Positions 39,943 to 49,586 of a stretch of 64,000 nucleotides of DNA are shown in pieces; positions within the stretch are counted from its first letter, which is position 1; each line of letters opens with the position of its first letter. The notes beneath the pieces are model-generated. The model worked only from the letters and a program-made list of their open reading frames with translations, ran no database searches and was not told the origin of the DNA. The DNA comes from Alloalcanivorax gelatiniphagus (GTDB taxonomy: Bacteria > Pseudomonadota > Gammaproteobacteria > Pseudomonadales > Alcanivoracaceae). Position numbers and translations under genes: made by a program. The DNA lies in the NCBI RefSeq assembly GCF_005938655.1, contig NZ_VCQT01000046.1:248001-312000 (forward strand), read 5' to 3'.

Positions 39943-41643
39943 ATGAATGCACGCCCATCGCTTGTTGTCGCCGCCCTCCTGACCTTGGCGGGCTGCGCCC
40001 AGACCCCGCCCGCGCCGGCTCCCACGCCGGCCCCGGAACCCCGTGACCTGCCTCCGATTCAGTACGATGGCGAAACCCTCGGCGATCTGCTGGTGGCGGA
40101 AAGCGCCGCCCAGCGGCAAAGCCTGACGGTGACCCTGGACTACTATGACCGGGCCGCGCGTACCACCAACGACCCGGTGGTGATCGCCCAGGCCACCAAG
40201 CTGGCCACCTACCTGGAACAATCCCGGCGTGCCCGGGAACTGGCCGACCTGTGGCTGAACCTGGAACCGAACAACGCCGACGCCCTGCGGCTGGCCGCCC
40301 TGGCGGCCATCCGCGAAGGGGACAGCGACGGCGCCGCCACGCTGATCGACCGGCTGCTGGCCGGCCACGGCAGTGATGCGCTGCTGCCGCTGGTGGCCGA
40401 AGCCAGCAATATGAACGACGCGGACAACCAGGAATTGCTGGAAGCGCTGTCGAAACTGGCCGACCGTTATCCCCACCAGGCGCCGCTGTGGTACGCCCGG
40501 GCCCTGGAGCGGCGTCAACAGCAGGACCTGCCCGGCGCCCTGGACGCGGTGAAACGGGCGCTCAAGGAAGACCCGGATCACCTGGAAGCGGGCCTGCTGC
40601 AGGGGCAACTGCTGTTCGAAGCCGGCCAACCGGAAAAAGCCCTCAAGCGGGTGGCGCGGCAGGTGGCGGACCACCCGGACAGCCGCCGCGCGCGCATCGC
40701 CTATGTGCGGCTGCTGCTGGCCGCCGGTGACTACGACGGCGCCCGCGAACAGCTGGACGTACTGGCCGAGCAGAATCCCCAGGACCTGGACCTGCAGTAT
40801 TCCCTGGCCCTGCTGGCCCTGGAGGCCGGCGCCGAACCGGCCGCCGAGGAAATTCTGCAGCGGCTGCTGCGCCAGGGTTACCGCCCCGACGAAATGCGCC
40901 TGCACCTGGGGCAGGCGGCGGAGGCCCGCGGCGCCGTGGACGAGGCCATCGACGACTATCTCCAGGTCAAGGGGCCCGACGCCCTGCAGGCCCGGGTGCA
41001 GGCCGCCCGTCTGCTCTATGCCAGCGAGCGCGGTGAGCGCGGGCACGCGCTGATCAACGATCTGATCAACCAGTTCCCCGGCCGCACCATCGTGCTGCGC
41101 ATCAGCGAGGCGGAAATGCTGGTCGATGCCGGCGACCCGGAAAGCGCCCTGGCGCTGCTCGACAAGGCCCTGGAAGCCACCCCGGACAGCACCAATCTGC
41201 TCTATGCCCGGGCCATGACCGCCGGCCAGGCCGGCCGCCCGGAGCAAATGGAAGCCGACCTGCGCCGGGTACTGGAACTGACCCCGGACGACGCCGCCAC
41301 CCTCAATGCCCTGGGTTACACCTGGGCGGACCGGGGCATCCACCTGGAGCAGGCCCACGACATGATCCGCCGCGCCCTGGATATGCACCCCGAGGACCCG
41401 GCGATCCTGGATTCCATGGGTTGGGTGCTGTACCGGCTGGGCCGCCCGGCGGAGGCGCTGCCTTACCTGCGCCGCGCCTACCAGCAACAGCCCGACGCGG
41501 AAGTCAGTGCTCACTATGGCGAAGTGCTCTGGGTCCTGGATCAGCGCGACGCGGCGCTGCGGGTGTGGCGCGCGGCCCTGGCCAACGACCCGGATTCCAC
41601 CCTGCTGCTCGACACCCTGCAACGCCTGGAGGTGACCCCGTGA
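39943..41643 (+). CDS. Tetratricopeptide-repeat lipoprotein
   Basis: A 566-residue exported protein. The signal ends in LTLAGC (Cys18), followed by a Pro/Ala linker and then TPR-like helical repeats through the rest (NPQDLDLQYSLALLALEAGA; DDAATLNALGYTWADRGIHL; ILDSMGWVLYRLGRPAEALP). It is the counterpart of Pseudomonas PA4667, always beside lolB and divergent from hemA. The conserved position suggests a role in outer-membrane lipoprotein or envelope biogenesis. Its stop overlaps the lolB GTG start. Confidence 0.93.
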   Translation: MNARPSLVVAALLTLAGCAQTPPAPAPTPAPEPRDLPPIQYDGETLGDLLVAESAAQRQSLTVTLDYYDRAARTTNDPVVIAQATKLATYLEQSRRARELADLWLNLEPNNADALRLAALAAIREGDSDGAATLIDRLLAGHGSDALLPLVAEASNMNDADNQELLEALSKLADRYPHQAPLWYARALERRQQQDLPGALDAVKRALKEDPDHLEAGLLQGQLLFEAGQPEKALKRVARQVADHPDSRRARIAYVRLLLAAGDYDGAREQLDVLAEQNPQDLDLQYSLALLALEAGAEPAAEEILQRLLRQGYRPDEMRLHLGQAAEARGAVDEAIDDYLQVKGPDALQARVQAARLLYASERGERGHALINDLINQFPGRTIVLRISEAEMLVDAGDPESALALLDKALEATPDSTNLLYARAMTAGQAGRPEQMEADLRRVLELTPDDAATLNALGYTWADRGIHLEQAHDMIRRALDMHPEDPAILDSMGWVLYRLGRPAEALPYLRRAYQQQPDAEVSAHYGEVLWVLDQRDAALRVWRAALANDPDSTLLLDTLQRLEVTP

Positions 41644-42206
41644 CCCGGCTTTGGTGGCTGCCGCTGCTGGCGTTACTGCTCAGCGCCTGCCAGACCCGGC
41701 CGGTGACGACCACGGACTTCACCCGCCCGGAGCAGATCCAGCGCTGGGAAATGAACGGCAAGCTCGGCTACCGCACCCCGCAAGACGGCGGCTCCGCCAC
41801 CTTCGACTGGGATCAGACCCCGCGCCACGGCGCCATTCATTTTTCCGGCCCGCTGGGCTTCGGCAGCGCCGAACTGACCTGGCGGCCGGGCAGTGCCCGG
41901 CTGGAAACCGGCAAGGGAGAATGGCGGGCCCGTTCACCGGGCGAGCTGGCCTGGCACCTGACCGGGTTCTGGCTGCCGGTATCGGCGCTGGAATACTGGA
42001 GCCGGGGCCTGGTCTGGCCCGGCGCCCCGGCGCAGGCCGAGGAAGACGACAGCGGCCGGCTGGTGCGCCTGCGGCAATTGGGCTGGAATCTGGAATTCGA
42101 CCGCTATCAGGCGGTCGGCCAGGTGACCCTGCCCCACCGCATCAAAGCCAGGCAGGACGATAATCACTTCACCCTGCTGATCCGGGAGTGGCGACCGCTG
42201 CCATGA
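41640..42206 (+). CDS. lolB: Outer-membrane lipoprotein receptor LolB
   Basis: A 188-residue lipoprotein starting at GTG 41640, which overlaps the preceding stop (GTGA). The signal ends LLALLLSAC (Cys17). WEMNGKLGYRTPQDG and the IHFSGPLGFGSAELTW strand fit the LolA/LolB half-barrel. LolB accepts lipoproteins from LolA and inserts them into the outer membrane. It overlaps ispE by 4 bp. Confidence 0.94.
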   Translation: MTRLWWLPLLALLLSACQTRPVTTTDFTRPEQIQRWEMNGKLGYRTPQDGGSATFDWDQTPRHGAIHFSGPLGFGSAELTWRPGSARLETGKGEWRARSPGELAWHLTGFWLPVSALEYWSRGLVWPGAPAQAEEDDSGRLVRLRQLGWNLEFDRYQAVGQVTLPHRIKARQDDNHFTLLIREWRPLP

Positions 42207-43147
42207 CCGATACCACCGTTCACCGGCCCGCCACCGGGGCCGGCTTTGCGCTGCCGGCGCCGGCCAAGTTGAATCTGCTTCTTCATATCACCGGCCGGCG
42301 CGCCGACGGCTATCACGACCTGCAAACCCTGTTCGTGCTGCTCGACCACGGCGACACCCTGCACTTCCAGGCCGACCCGGCGCTGACCCTGACCTGCGAC
42401 CATCCGCACCTGCCGGTGGACGATGACAACCTGGTGCTGCGCGCCGCCCGTCTGCTGCGCGACGCCACCGGCTGCCAGCGGGGCGCGCGCATGCATCTGC
42501 AAAAGCGTCTGCCCGCCGGCGGCGGCGTCGGCGGCGGCTCCTCGGACGCGGCCACCGCCCTGCTCGGCCTCAACCATCTGTGGCAACTGAATCTGGGGCT
42601 GGATCAGTTGGCGACGCTGGGTCTGCGGCTGGGCGCCGACGTGCCGGTATTCGTGCGTGGCCGCAACGCCTGGGCGGAGGGCGTGGGCGAACGTCTGCAA
42701 GCCGTTGATCTGCCGCCACTCTGGTTTCTGGTGGTGGATCCGGGCGTAGCCGTTTCAACCGCTCGAATTTTCGGCGACGGGGAATTGACAAGGCACACCC
42801 CCGCCATTACATTACCGGCCTCGCTTGGGGCGGCCACTTTCGAGGCCCTTCTCAACAACGGGCACAACGACTGCGAAGCCGTGGCCCGGCGCCTTTTTCC
42901 CCCTGTGGATCAAGCGCTTGAGTGGCTCCAACGCGAAGCGGGCAACGCCCGCATGACCGGCACCGGCGCCTGCTGTTTCGCACGCCTTGCCGGGGCGCAA
43001 GCGGCCCGCGATCTGAAGCGGCGCTTGCCAGAAAACTGGACAGCTTTTGTGGCTCGAAGCACTGAACTCTCACCTCTCCACGAGGCACTGGCGACGCTTC
43101 GAGCCAAACAACATCCAGGTCCGGCGTTCAACGACAACGCCACCTGA
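42203..43147 (+). CDS. ispE: 4-diphosphocytidyl-2-C-methyl-D-erythritol kinase
   Basis: A 314-residue GHMP kinase. The substrate loop PAPAKLNLLLHITGRRADGY and the ATP loop LPAGGGVGGGSSDAATALLG are both present. It catalyses the fourth step of the MEP isoprenoid pathway. The ATG at 42203 sits in an ATGA overlap with lolB; an upstream in-frame ATG at 42188 is less likely. Confidence 0.96.
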   Translation: MTDTTVHRPATGAGFALPAPAKLNLLLHITGRRADGYHDLQTLFVLLDHGDTLHFQADPALTLTCDHPHLPVDDDNLVLRAARLLRDATGCQRGARMHLQKRLPAGGGVGGGSSDAATALLGLNHLWQLNLGLDQLATLGLRLGADVPVFVRGRNAWAEGVGERLQAVDLPPLWFLVVDPGVAVSTARIFGDGELTRHTPAITLPASLGAATFEALLNNGHNDCEAVARRLFPPVDQALEWLQREAGNARMTGTGACCFARLAGAQAARDLKRRLPENWTAFVARSTELSPLHEALATLRAKQHPGPAFNDNAT

Positions 43148-43158
43148 CCGGTTAGTGT

Positions 43159-43234
43159 TGGGGTATAGCCAAGTTGGTAAGGCAGCGGGTTTTGATCCCG
43201 TCATTCCCAGGTTCGAGTCCTGGTACCCCAGCCA
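43159..43234 (+). tRNA. tRNA-Gln (anticodon TTG)
   Basis: The sequence folds as a cloverleaf: 7-bp acceptor stem (TGGGGTA with TACCCCA), D arm with AAGTTGGTAAGGC, anticodon loop TTTTGAT at 43190-43196 giving TTG at 43192-43194, T arm GGTTCGAGTCC, discriminator G and genome-encoded CCA. It lies between ispE and prs as in Pseudomonas. No integrase or duplicated 3' end is nearby, so it is not evidently an integration site. Confidence 0.97.
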
Positions 43235-43308
43235 TCTTCTTTATACGTTCTTCTATATAAGGGAACGTGAGTTCCTGAAACCCACTTCCTGATAGTCAGG
43301 GGACGCCA

Positions 43309-44268
43309 GTGTCCAAACTCGTGGTTTTTTCCGGTAGCGCCAACCCCGACCTGGCCAAGGCCATGGTCAAGCAGCTCAATATTCCGCTTGGCGATGCCGA
43401 CGTGGGCATTTTCAGCGACGGCGAAGTGTCCGTGGACATTCAGGAAAACGTGCGTGGCAAGGACGTGTTCATCGTCCAGTCCACCTGCAACCCCACCAAC
43501 GATCACCTGATGGAACTGCTGGTCATGGCGGACGCCCTGCGCCGCTCCTCCGCCGGCCGCATCACCGCCGTGATGCCCTACTTCGGCTACGCCCGTCAGG
43601 ACCGCCGGGTACGTTCCGCGCGGGTACCGATCACCGCCAAGGTGGTGGCCGACATGATCACCGCCGTGGGCATCGACCGGGTGGTGACCGTGGACCTGCA
43701 CGCCGACCAGATCCAGGGCTTCTTCGATATTCCGGTGGACAACGTCTACGGCACGCCCCTGTTCGTGGCCGATATCGAGCGCCAGAAACACGACGACCTG
43801 ATGGTGGTGAGCCCGGACGTGGGCGGCGTGGTGCGCGCCCGCGCCCTGGCCAAGCAGCTCAACGACGCGGACCTGGCGATCATCGACAAACGCCGGCCCA
43901 AGGCCAACGAATCCCAGGTGATGCACATCATCGGTGAAGTGGAAGGCCGCACCTGCGTGCTGGTGGACGACATCGTCGACACCGCCGGCACCCTGTGCAA
44001 AGCCGCCCAGGCCCTCAAGGACCACGGCGCCGCCAAGGTCTACGCCTACTGCACCCACCCGGTGCTGTCCGGCCCGGCCATCGACAACATCAGCAACAGC
44101 GCCATGGACCAGCTGGTGGTCACCGACACCATCCCGCTGTCAGAGCAGGGCCGCCAGTGCGACAAGATCCGCGTACTGCGCCTGGCTCCGATGCTCGCCG
44201 AGACCGTGCGCCGGGTGAACAACGAGGAATCGTTGTCCGCCATGTTTGATCGCCTGGAACTGGTCTGA
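43309..44268 (+). CDS. prs: Ribose-phosphate pyrophosphokinase (PRPP synthetase)
   Basis: A 319-residue PRPP synthetase of class I. The ATP loop ([12 protein letters not shown]), the metal-binding [14 protein letters not shown] and the PRPP loop [13 protein letters not shown] are complete. It supplies PRPP to nucleotide, His and Trp synthesis. Translation starts at GTG 43309. An AT-rich stretch (TATATAAGG near 43254) may hold its promoter. Confidence 0.97.
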   Translation: MSKLVVFSGSANPDLAKAMVKQLNIPLGDADVGIFSDGEVSVDIQENVRGKDVFIVQSTCNPTNDHLMELLVMADALRRSSAGRITAVMPYFGYARQDRRVRSARVPITAKVVADMITAVGIDRVVTVDLHADQIQGFFDIPVDNVYGTPLFVADIERQKHDDLMVVSPDVGGVVRARALAKQLNDADLAIIDKRRPKANESQVMHIIGEVEGRTCVLVDDIVDTAGTLCKAAQALKDHGAAKVYAYCTHPVLSGPAIDNISNSAMDQLVVTDTIPLSEQGRQCDKIRVLRLAPMLAETVRRVNNEESLSAMFDRLELV

Positions 44269-44284
44269 CCCCTCCTTCACCGCT

Positions 44285-44353
44285 GTAGGAGCGGCTTTAG
44301 CCGCGATCCGGAGCCTGATTCCGGCGCCCATCCCGGCTCAAGCCACTCCTACA
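44285..44353. repeat. REP-type inverted pair between prs and rplY
   Basis: A forward REP (GTAGGAGCGGCTTTAGCCGC) starts at 44285 and a diverged reverse partner (CCGGCTCAAGCCACTCCTAC) ends at 44353. The pair sits in the 194-bp prs-rplY spacer and could form a large hairpin at the end of the prs transcript. Confidence 0.8.
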
Positions 44354-44462
44354 TCAACTTCTGGCCTGCCGGCCAGATTTCGGGCATAATCCGGCCCCCT
44401 TTATCAACCCTTCCCATCGCACCTGGTCGCGGGGCGGCGGGGAGCTTTACGGAGACATCACC

Positions 44463-45119
44463 ATGTCCAACGAATTCGAACTGACCGCGGAAAGCCGCAG
44501 CGACGCGGGGAAAGGTGCGAGCCGCCGCCTGCGTCGTCTGCAAGGTCGGGTTCCGGGCATCATCTACGGTGGCGAAGGCGAGCCGCAGATGATTTCCCTG
44601 GAAGCCCGCGAGCTGAAGAAAGCCCTGGAAACCGAGGCCTTCTACAGCCACATCCTGAAGATCAAACTGGACGGCAAGACCCAGCAGGCGGTACTGCGCG
44701 ATCTGCAGCGCGACCCGGCCCGCGGCTTCCCGATCCACGCCGACTTCATGCGCGTTGACGCCTCCCACAAGATCACCATGGTGGTACCGCTGCACTTCAC
44801 CAACGAAGAAGCCTGCATCGGCGTCAAGAAGCAAGGCGGCGAGATCCACCGCAACATTTCCGAAGTGGAAGTGAGCTGTCTGCCCAAGGATCTGCCGGAA
44901 TATCTGGAAGTGAACATGCTCGCCGTGGAGCTGGATCAGGTGATTCACCTGTCCGAGATCAAGCTGCCCGGCGGCGTGGAAATCGTCGAGCTGACCCATG
45001 GCGAAGACCATGACCAGCCGGTGGTTGCCGTGCACAAACCGAAGGTCCGCGCCGAGGAAGAAGACGGCGAGGAAGGCGGTGAGGAAAGCACCGGCGACGA
45101 CAAGGCCGACCAGGAATAA
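44463..45119 (+). CDS. rplY: 50S ribosomal protein L25, Ctc form
   Basis: A 218-residue bL25 of the long Ctc type: the N-terminal 5S-rRNA-binding domain (RLRRLQGRVPGIIYGGEGEP) is followed by the beta-rich C-terminal TL5 domain and a very acidic tail (EEEDGEEGGEESTGDD). E. coli L25 has only the first domain. It is followed after 8 bp by pth. Confidence 0.95.
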   Translation: MSNEFELTAESRSDAGKGASRRLRRLQGRVPGIIYGGEGEPQMISLEARELKKALETEAFYSHILKIKLDGKTQQAVLRDLQRDPARGFPIHADFMRVDASHKITMVVPLHFTNEEACIGVKKQGGEIHRNISEVEVSCLPKDLPEYLEVNMLAVELDQVIHLSEIKLPGGVEIVELTHGEDHDQPVVAVHKPKVRAEEEDGEEGGEESTGDDKADQE

Positions 45120-45127
45120 TTCTGGCC

Positions 45128-45715
45128 GTGGCGGATCCGGTACGACTGATCGTGGGCCTGGGCAATCCGGGCCCCGAATACGACGCTACCCGCCACAACG
45201 CCGGTGTCTGGTACATCGATGCCCTGGCCCGTGCCCAGGGCATTTTCCTTTCCGAGGAAAAGAAATACTTCGGCCTCACCGGCACCTTCCAGTTCGAGGG
45301 CGAGACCGTGCGTCTTTTGGTGCCCTCCACCTATATGAACCGCAGCGGCCAGGCCACCTCGGCGCTGGCGAACTTCTTCAAGATTCCCGTCACGCAAATG
45401 CTGGTGGCCCATGACGAGCTGGACCTGCCCCCGGGCGTGGCCCGCTTCAAGCAGGGCGGCGGCCACGGCGGCCATAACGGTCTGCGCGACATCATTGCCC
45501 GCCACGGCAACAGCAGGGATTTTCACCGCCTGCGTATCGGCATCGGCCATCCCGGCAGCGCCGACCTGGTCACCCCCCATGTGTTGAGCAAGCCCCCCGC
45601 CCGGGACCGCGATCTGATCGAGCGGGCCATCGACGAGGCGGTGCGCTTCACGCCGGATCTGCTGCGTGGCGAGCTGAATAGCGCCATGAACGGGCTGAAC
45701 GGCTTCCGCGCCTGA
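45128..45715 (+). CDS. pth: Peptidyl-tRNA hydrolase
   Basis: A 195-residue Pth. The catalytic histidine lies in DATRHNAGVWYID and the partner aspartate in VAHDELDLPPGVARFK; GGGHGGHNGLRD is the conserved glycine loop. It recycles peptidyl-tRNAs. Translation starts at GTG 45128. It follows rplY in the conserved order prs-rplY-pth-ychF. Confidence 0.96.
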   Translation: MADPVRLIVGLGNPGPEYDATRHNAGVWYIDALARAQGIFLSEEKKYFGLTGTFQFEGETVRLLVPSTYMNRSGQATSALANFFKIPVTQMLVAHDELDLPPGVARFKQGGGHGGHNGLRDIIARHGNSRDFHRLRIGIGHPGSADLVTPHVLSKPPARDRDLIERAIDEAVRFTPDLLRGELNSAMNGLNGFRA

Positions 45716-45729
45716 TTTAAAGCGCCGGT

Positions 45730-45824
45730 ATCGCGGCTAAAGCTGCTCCTACAACGCGGCGCTGTGCGAACTCCCGCGATACCGGCGCCCGTTGTAAGTT
45801 GTAGGAGCGGCTTCAGCCGCGATC
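45730..45824. repeat. REP-type inverted pair after pth
   Basis: A reverse copy (45730-45752, ATCGCGGCTAAAGCTGCTCC) and a forward copy (45801-45824, GTAGGAGCGGCTTCAGCCGC) flank about 48 bp. They fill the convergent spacer between pth and the glutathione S-transferase gene, where a bidirectional terminator would be expected. Confidence 0.85.
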
Positions 45825-45834
45825 CCCAAACACC

Positions 45835-46569
45835 TCAACGATCGCTGCGATAACGCTCCAGAATCCACTGTCCCGCCGGCCGTTCCCGCATGTCCTTGAG
45901 CTTCTTTTGCAACGCCGGCGACAGGGTGCTCTCGTCGAACACATCCCAGGGCGTGCCCGGCGGGCTGACCAGCGGCGCCAGCAAACTGGCGGCGCTGATG
46001 TCCGCCAGGGTCAGCCGGTCGTCCACCAGGTAATCGCCGCCGCCCTTGGCCAGCGCCTCTTCCACCAGGGCCAGGCCCTCCTCCACGCGCTGCTCTGAAT
46101 ACACCACCGCCTTGGGCTTGATGGCGTACAGCCGCCGCACCCCTTCCCGGGTGAGCGGCACCAGGGCGCGCTTCAGCGGCCCGGGCAGATGGTAGGGGTC
46201 GAGCATGGCATCCATGATTTCCGGCCGGTTCAGCAACTGCCCGTAGAGCCAGCGGCGCACGTGCACGCCGATGCGGTCGAAATGCTGCTCCAGCTCGATC
46301 ATGCGCCCCCGGCTGTCCGGGTCCTGGGGCACCAGCGGCCGCTCCGGATAATACTTCTCCAGGTAGTAGGCGATCTTGGTGGAATCCCCCACGTTACGGT
46401 CGCCGTCGCGCAGGATCGGCAGGGTGTTGATGCGCGCCAGCCACTGGGTGCGCAACCGGTGGGGGCCGGGCAGCAGATTGCGCGGCCGGTAGTCGAGGCC
46501 CTTGTAATCCAACTGCCAGCGGGTCTTCTCGCAATAGTGGGAGATGGGGAACTGATACAGAATTCGCAT
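45835..46569 (-). CDS. Glutathione S-transferase family protein
   Basis: A 244-residue protein with a thioredoxin-like N-terminal domain (FPISHYCEKTRWQLDYKGLD, candidate catalytic Cys13; TKIAYYLEKYYPERPLV contains the glutathione gamma-glutamyl contact) and an all-helical C-terminal domain (YLVDDRLTLADISAASLLAP). It interrupts the conserved pth-ychF order on the opposite strand. The substrate is unknown. Confidence 0.87.
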   Translation of the reverse strand: MRILYQFPISHYCEKTRWQLDYKGLDYRPRNLLPGPHRLRTQWLARINTLPILRDGDRNVGDSTKIAYYLEKYYPERPLVPQDPDSRGRMIELEQHFDRIGVHVRRWLYGQLLNRPEIMDAMLDPYHLPGPLKRALVPLTREGVRRLYAIKPKAVVYSEQRVEEGLALVEEALAKGGGDYLVDDRLTLADISAASLLAPLVSPPGTPWDVFDESTLSPALQKKLKDMRERPAGQWILERYRSDR

Positions 46570-46765
46570 GATCGTCGTGCCGCCGGCTTTCGTGACTCCT
46601 CAGTCTAGCCAAACCCGGCGCCCGCGCTCCCGGCATCAGAGCCCCGCCCTGGCGGCTCCCTGGCAATTGGCCCCGGCGCCGGGCAAAGGCGTCGCGGTGC
46701 CGCTTCCGGTCGCATTTTGGGCGCACCTTGAGTAGCATTGCGCCCTCGAAAACGGAGGTGCAGTT

Positions 46766-47857
46766 ATGGGTATTCAGTGCGGTATCGTGGGCCTGCCCAA
46801 TGTGGGCAAATCCACTCTTTTCAACGCCTTGACCAAGGCCGGCATCGATGCCGAGAACTTCCCGTTCTGCACCATCGAACCGAACACCGGGGTGGTACCG
46901 GTGCCGGACCCGCGTCTGGACGCGCTGTCCGCCATCGTCAATCCGGAACGGGTAATGCCGGCGACCATGGAATTCGTCGACATCGCCGGGCTGGTGGCCG
47001 GCGCCTCCAAGGGTGAAGGCCTGGGCAACCAATTCCTGGCCAATATCCGCGACACCGACGCCATCGCCCACGTGGTGCGCTGCTTCGACGACGAGAACGT
47101 GATCCACGTGGCCGGCAAGGTATCGCCCCTGGATGACATCTCGGTGATCAACACCGAGCTGGCCCTGGCCGACCTGGACTCCGTGGAACGTGCCCTGCAA
47201 CGGGCCCAGAAAGCCGCCAAGGGCCAGAACAAGGACGCCCAGGCGATGATCCCGGTGCTGGAAAAGCTGCTGCCCCTGCTCAGCGAAGGCGAACCGGCCC
47301 GCGCCGCCGACCTGAACGCCGATGAGCGCAAGGTCATCCGCAGCCTCAATCTGCTCACCCTCAAACCCACCATGTACATCGCCAACGTGGAAGAGGACGG
47401 CTTCGACAACAACCCGCTGCTGGACATCGTGCACCAGCAGGCGGAGAAGGAAAACGCCTCGGTGGTACCGATCTGCGCCAAGATCGAATCCGAGATCGCC
47501 GAACTGGATGACGAGGAAAAAGCGGACTTCCTGGCCGACCTGGGCATGGAAGAACCGGGCCTCAACCGGGTGATCCGCGCCGGCTACCAACTGCTCGGCC
47601 TGCAAACCTACTTCACCGCCGGCAAGAAGGAAGTGCGCGCCTGGACCATCAAGGTCGGCGCCACCGCCCCCCAGGCCGCCGGTGTGATCCACACCGACTT
47701 CGAGAAGGGCTTTATCCGCGCCCAGACCATCGCCTACGAAGACTTTATCGCCGGCAACGGCGAGCAGGGCGCCAAGGAAGCCGGCAAAATGCGCGCCGAG
47801 GGCAAGGACTACGTGGTCCACGACGGCGACGTACTGAACTTCCTGTTCAACGTCTGA
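46766..47857 (+). CDS. ychF: Redox-responsive ATPase YchF (Obg-like)
   Basis: A 363-residue OLA1/YchF P-loop protein. G1 is [16 protein letters not shown]3 [10 protein letters not shown], and the G4 position reads NVEE rather than NKxD, the change that makes YchF prefer ATP. The C-terminal TGS domain is present ([20 protein letters not shown]). GGAGGTG lies just before the ATG. It binds ribosomes and 70S-associated factors. Confidence 0.96.
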   Translation: MGIQCGIVGLPNVGKSTLFNALTKAGIDAENFPFCTIEPNTGVVPVPDPRLDALSAIVNPERVMPATMEFVDIAGLVAGASKGEGLGNQFLANIRDTDAIAHVVRCFDDENVIHVAGKVSPLDDISVINTELALADLDSVERALQRAQKAAKGQNKDAQAMIPVLEKLLPLLSEGEPARAADLNADERKVIRSLNLLTLKPTMYIANVEEDGFDNNPLLDIVHQQAEKENASVVPICAKIESEIAELDDEEKADFLADLGMEEPGLNRVIRAGYQLLGLQTYFTAGKKEVRAWTIKVGATAPQAAGVIHTDFEKGFIRAQTIAYEDFIAGNGEQGAKEAGKMRAEGKDYVVHDGDVLNFLFNV

Positions 47858-47876
47858 TCCCGGAATCGAGGGCGCC

Positions 47877-48713
47877 ATGGCTTCCAATACCGGGAAAGGC
47901 ACCGCCCTCGCGTTGCTGGCCAGCGCGCAATGGGGCGCCACTGGTATTTGGGTGGCGCTGCTGCGCGACCTGCCCACCGGCACCACCCTGGTGTTCCGGT
48001 TTCTTACCGCCACCCTGCTGCTCACCGTGCTGCTGGCCGCCCTGCGCGGTTTCCGCCGCCCCAACCGGGCGGCGCTGGAAGGGGGTGTGCTGCTGGCCGC
48101 TTACTATGTGCTGGCCACGGTGGGCTTTTATCTGAGCGACGTGGTCACGGTGTCGCTGCTGGTGGCCACCTCCCCGTTCTTCGTGATGTTGCTGCGGCTG
48201 CTGCGCCGTGAGGGGCTGCACGGCCGGGAGGTGCTGGGCGGGCTGCTGGCGTTCGCCGGGGTGGCCATGGTGCTGCTGCTGGGTGGCCCGGCCTCCGCTG
48301 AGAGTCATCTGGTCGGCGACCTGTGCGGCCTGGGCGCGGCCCTGGTGATGGCGTTGTATTCCCGGGCCGGCGACCGGCTGCGCGGCCAGGGCTGGAACGT
48401 GGTGTGGATCGCCTGTGCCCTGGGGCTGCTGGTCAGCGTGCCGTTCGCCGACCCCATGGCGTCGGTGCCGGACGGGGGCCAATGGGCCCTGTTCTTGGGC
48501 CTGGCGGCGTTTTCCACCCTGGCGCCGGGCTACCTCTATCCCCTCGCCTGCCAGCACATCAGCGCCACCTCGGCCACGGTGGTGCGGCTGAGCACGCCAT
48601 TTTTCACCGCCCTGTTCGCATTGCTGGTGCTGGGCAGCGCCCTGGGCGTGCAGCACCTGCTGGGCGCGCCGCTGGTCCTGGTCGGCGTTTACCTGACCCT
48701 GCCGAGACGCTAG
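47877..48713 (+). CDS. EamA/DMT-superfamily transporter
   Basis: A 278-residue carrier with ten hydrophobic segments in two EamA repeats (ALLASAQWGATGIWVALLRD; YLYPLACQHISATSATVVRL). Members export amino acids or other metabolites. It follows ychF after 19 bp on the same strand and may be co-transcribed. Its stop overlaps that of the convergent extensin-like gene by 4 bp. Confidence 0.88.
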   Translation: MASNTGKGTALALLASAQWGATGIWVALLRDLPTGTTLVFRFLTATLLLTVLLAALRGFRRPNRAALEGGVLLAAYYVLATVGFYLSDVVTVSLLVATSPFFVMLLRLLRREGLHGREVLGGLLAFAGVAMVLLLGGPASAESHLVGDLCGLGAALVMALYSRAGDRLRGQGWNVVWIACALGLLVSVPFADPMASVPDGGQWALFLGLAAFSTLAPGYLYPLACQHISATSATVVRLSTPFFTALFALLVLGSALGVQHLLGAPLVLVGVYLTLPRR

Positions 48714-49426
48714 CGACAGATTCCGAACCCGCGCAGGCCGAAATGAAAATGGTCCCCGTGGGCGGCGTTGTAATCCGGGCCCAGGGACGTGCCAAAGAAC
48801 CGGCAGGCGCCGTCGAAGGCGTCGTGCAGAAAGGCGCCTTTCTCCCCGTTGTCGTCCCAGTGCCGCTGCACCGAAATACGGGTGCCGTCACGCAATGACA
48901 GCGCCGCCACATCCAGGGCCGAGGCGGTGGCGTGGTCGCTGCGGCGGTCGTCCTTGCGATGGTAGATATTGCGGCAGGCGAAGGTGCCGTAATGCCAGAC
49001 CTCCGCCACCGGCTGACCGAAATGCGCCCTTGCCAGTGGCTGCAGCTGGTTGCGCTCATAAAGGACCCAGGCCGCCACCAGCGGGCAACGGGCCACGAAG
49101 CGGTTGTTGAAGTCCACGCCGGTGGCGCGCACTCGCACCACGTTGGTCAGCGGGCAGCTTTCCACCGGGGTGTAATCCTCCAGGGGCAGATAATCCAGCG
49201 TGCCCTCCGGGGCGGTGCGCAACGCCGCCAGACAGGCCTGGGGATCGTCACCCAACCGCCGCAGCTTCCAGCGTGTCACCGGCGTCACCGGGTCTTCAAG
49301 ATGCAGCGCCATGAACGGGTTCCAGTGGCGCGGCACCGGCCACCACTGTTGTTTGAGGCCGGCGATGAACAGGCCGGTGGCCAGCGCCAGAATCAGAATC
49401 ACCGCGAGAAAACGTCCCATCACCAC
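48710..49426 (-). CDS. Extensin-like (DUF882/M15-fold) membrane-anchored protein
   Basis: A 238-residue protein with an N-terminal membrane anchor (FLAVILILALATGLFIAGL) and an extensin_C domain: CPLTNVVRVRATGVDFNN, then SDHATASALDVAALSL and HGDHFHFGLRG near the end. The His/Asp pattern (HATASALD; HGDHFHF) is that of the M15/VanY D-Ala-D-Ala peptidase fold, so a zinc-dependent cell-wall peptidase role is likely. Start may be ATG 49426 or 49420. Confidence 0.82.
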   Translation of the reverse strand: MVMGRFLAVILILALATGLFIAGLKQQWWPVPRHWNPFMALHLEDPVTPVTRWKLRRLGDDPQACLAALRTAPEGTLDYLPLEDYTPVESCPLTNVVRVRATGVDFNNRFVARCPLVAAWVLYERNQLQPLARAHFGQPVAEVWHYGTFACRNIYHRKDDRRSDHATASALDVAALSLRDGTRISVQRHWDDNGEKGAFLHDAFDGACRFFGTSLGPDYNAAHGDHFHFGLRGFGICR

Positions 49427-49540
49427 AGTGTACCGGGCCGGCTTTCAGATTGAACGCCGGCTTTCAATCTGCATCCATGGAGCCGCCAGCACCAACCCTC
49501 CAACCATTTGATTTTCAAGAAGAAAAAATCACACGCCGAT

Positions 49541-49555
49541 TGGCCCGTATCTTGC
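49541..49555 (+). promoter_or_regulatory. Sigma-54 promoter (-24/-12) of the racemase-like gene
   Basis: TGGCCCGTATCTTGC has GG at 49542-49543, exactly ten bases, then GC at 49554-49555. This is the invariant GG-N10-GC core and close to the TGGCAC-N5-TTGC consensus. It lies 32 bp upstream of the ATG at 49587, which has GGAGG before it. A sigma-54 activator is encoded 2 kb away, so the site is biologically sensible. Confidence 0.75.
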
Positions 49556-49586
49556 CTTCATAGTCATCAACGACGACGGAGGACCT

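Noticed and set aside
43159-43234. tRNA-Gln as genomic-island attachment site
   Set aside because: No integrase, no duplicated 3' end, and the flanking genes keep the ancestral order.
44362-44377. CTGGCC/GGCCAG hairpin as terminator of prs
   Set aside because: No U-tract follows; the REP pair upstream is a more plausible transcript-end structure.
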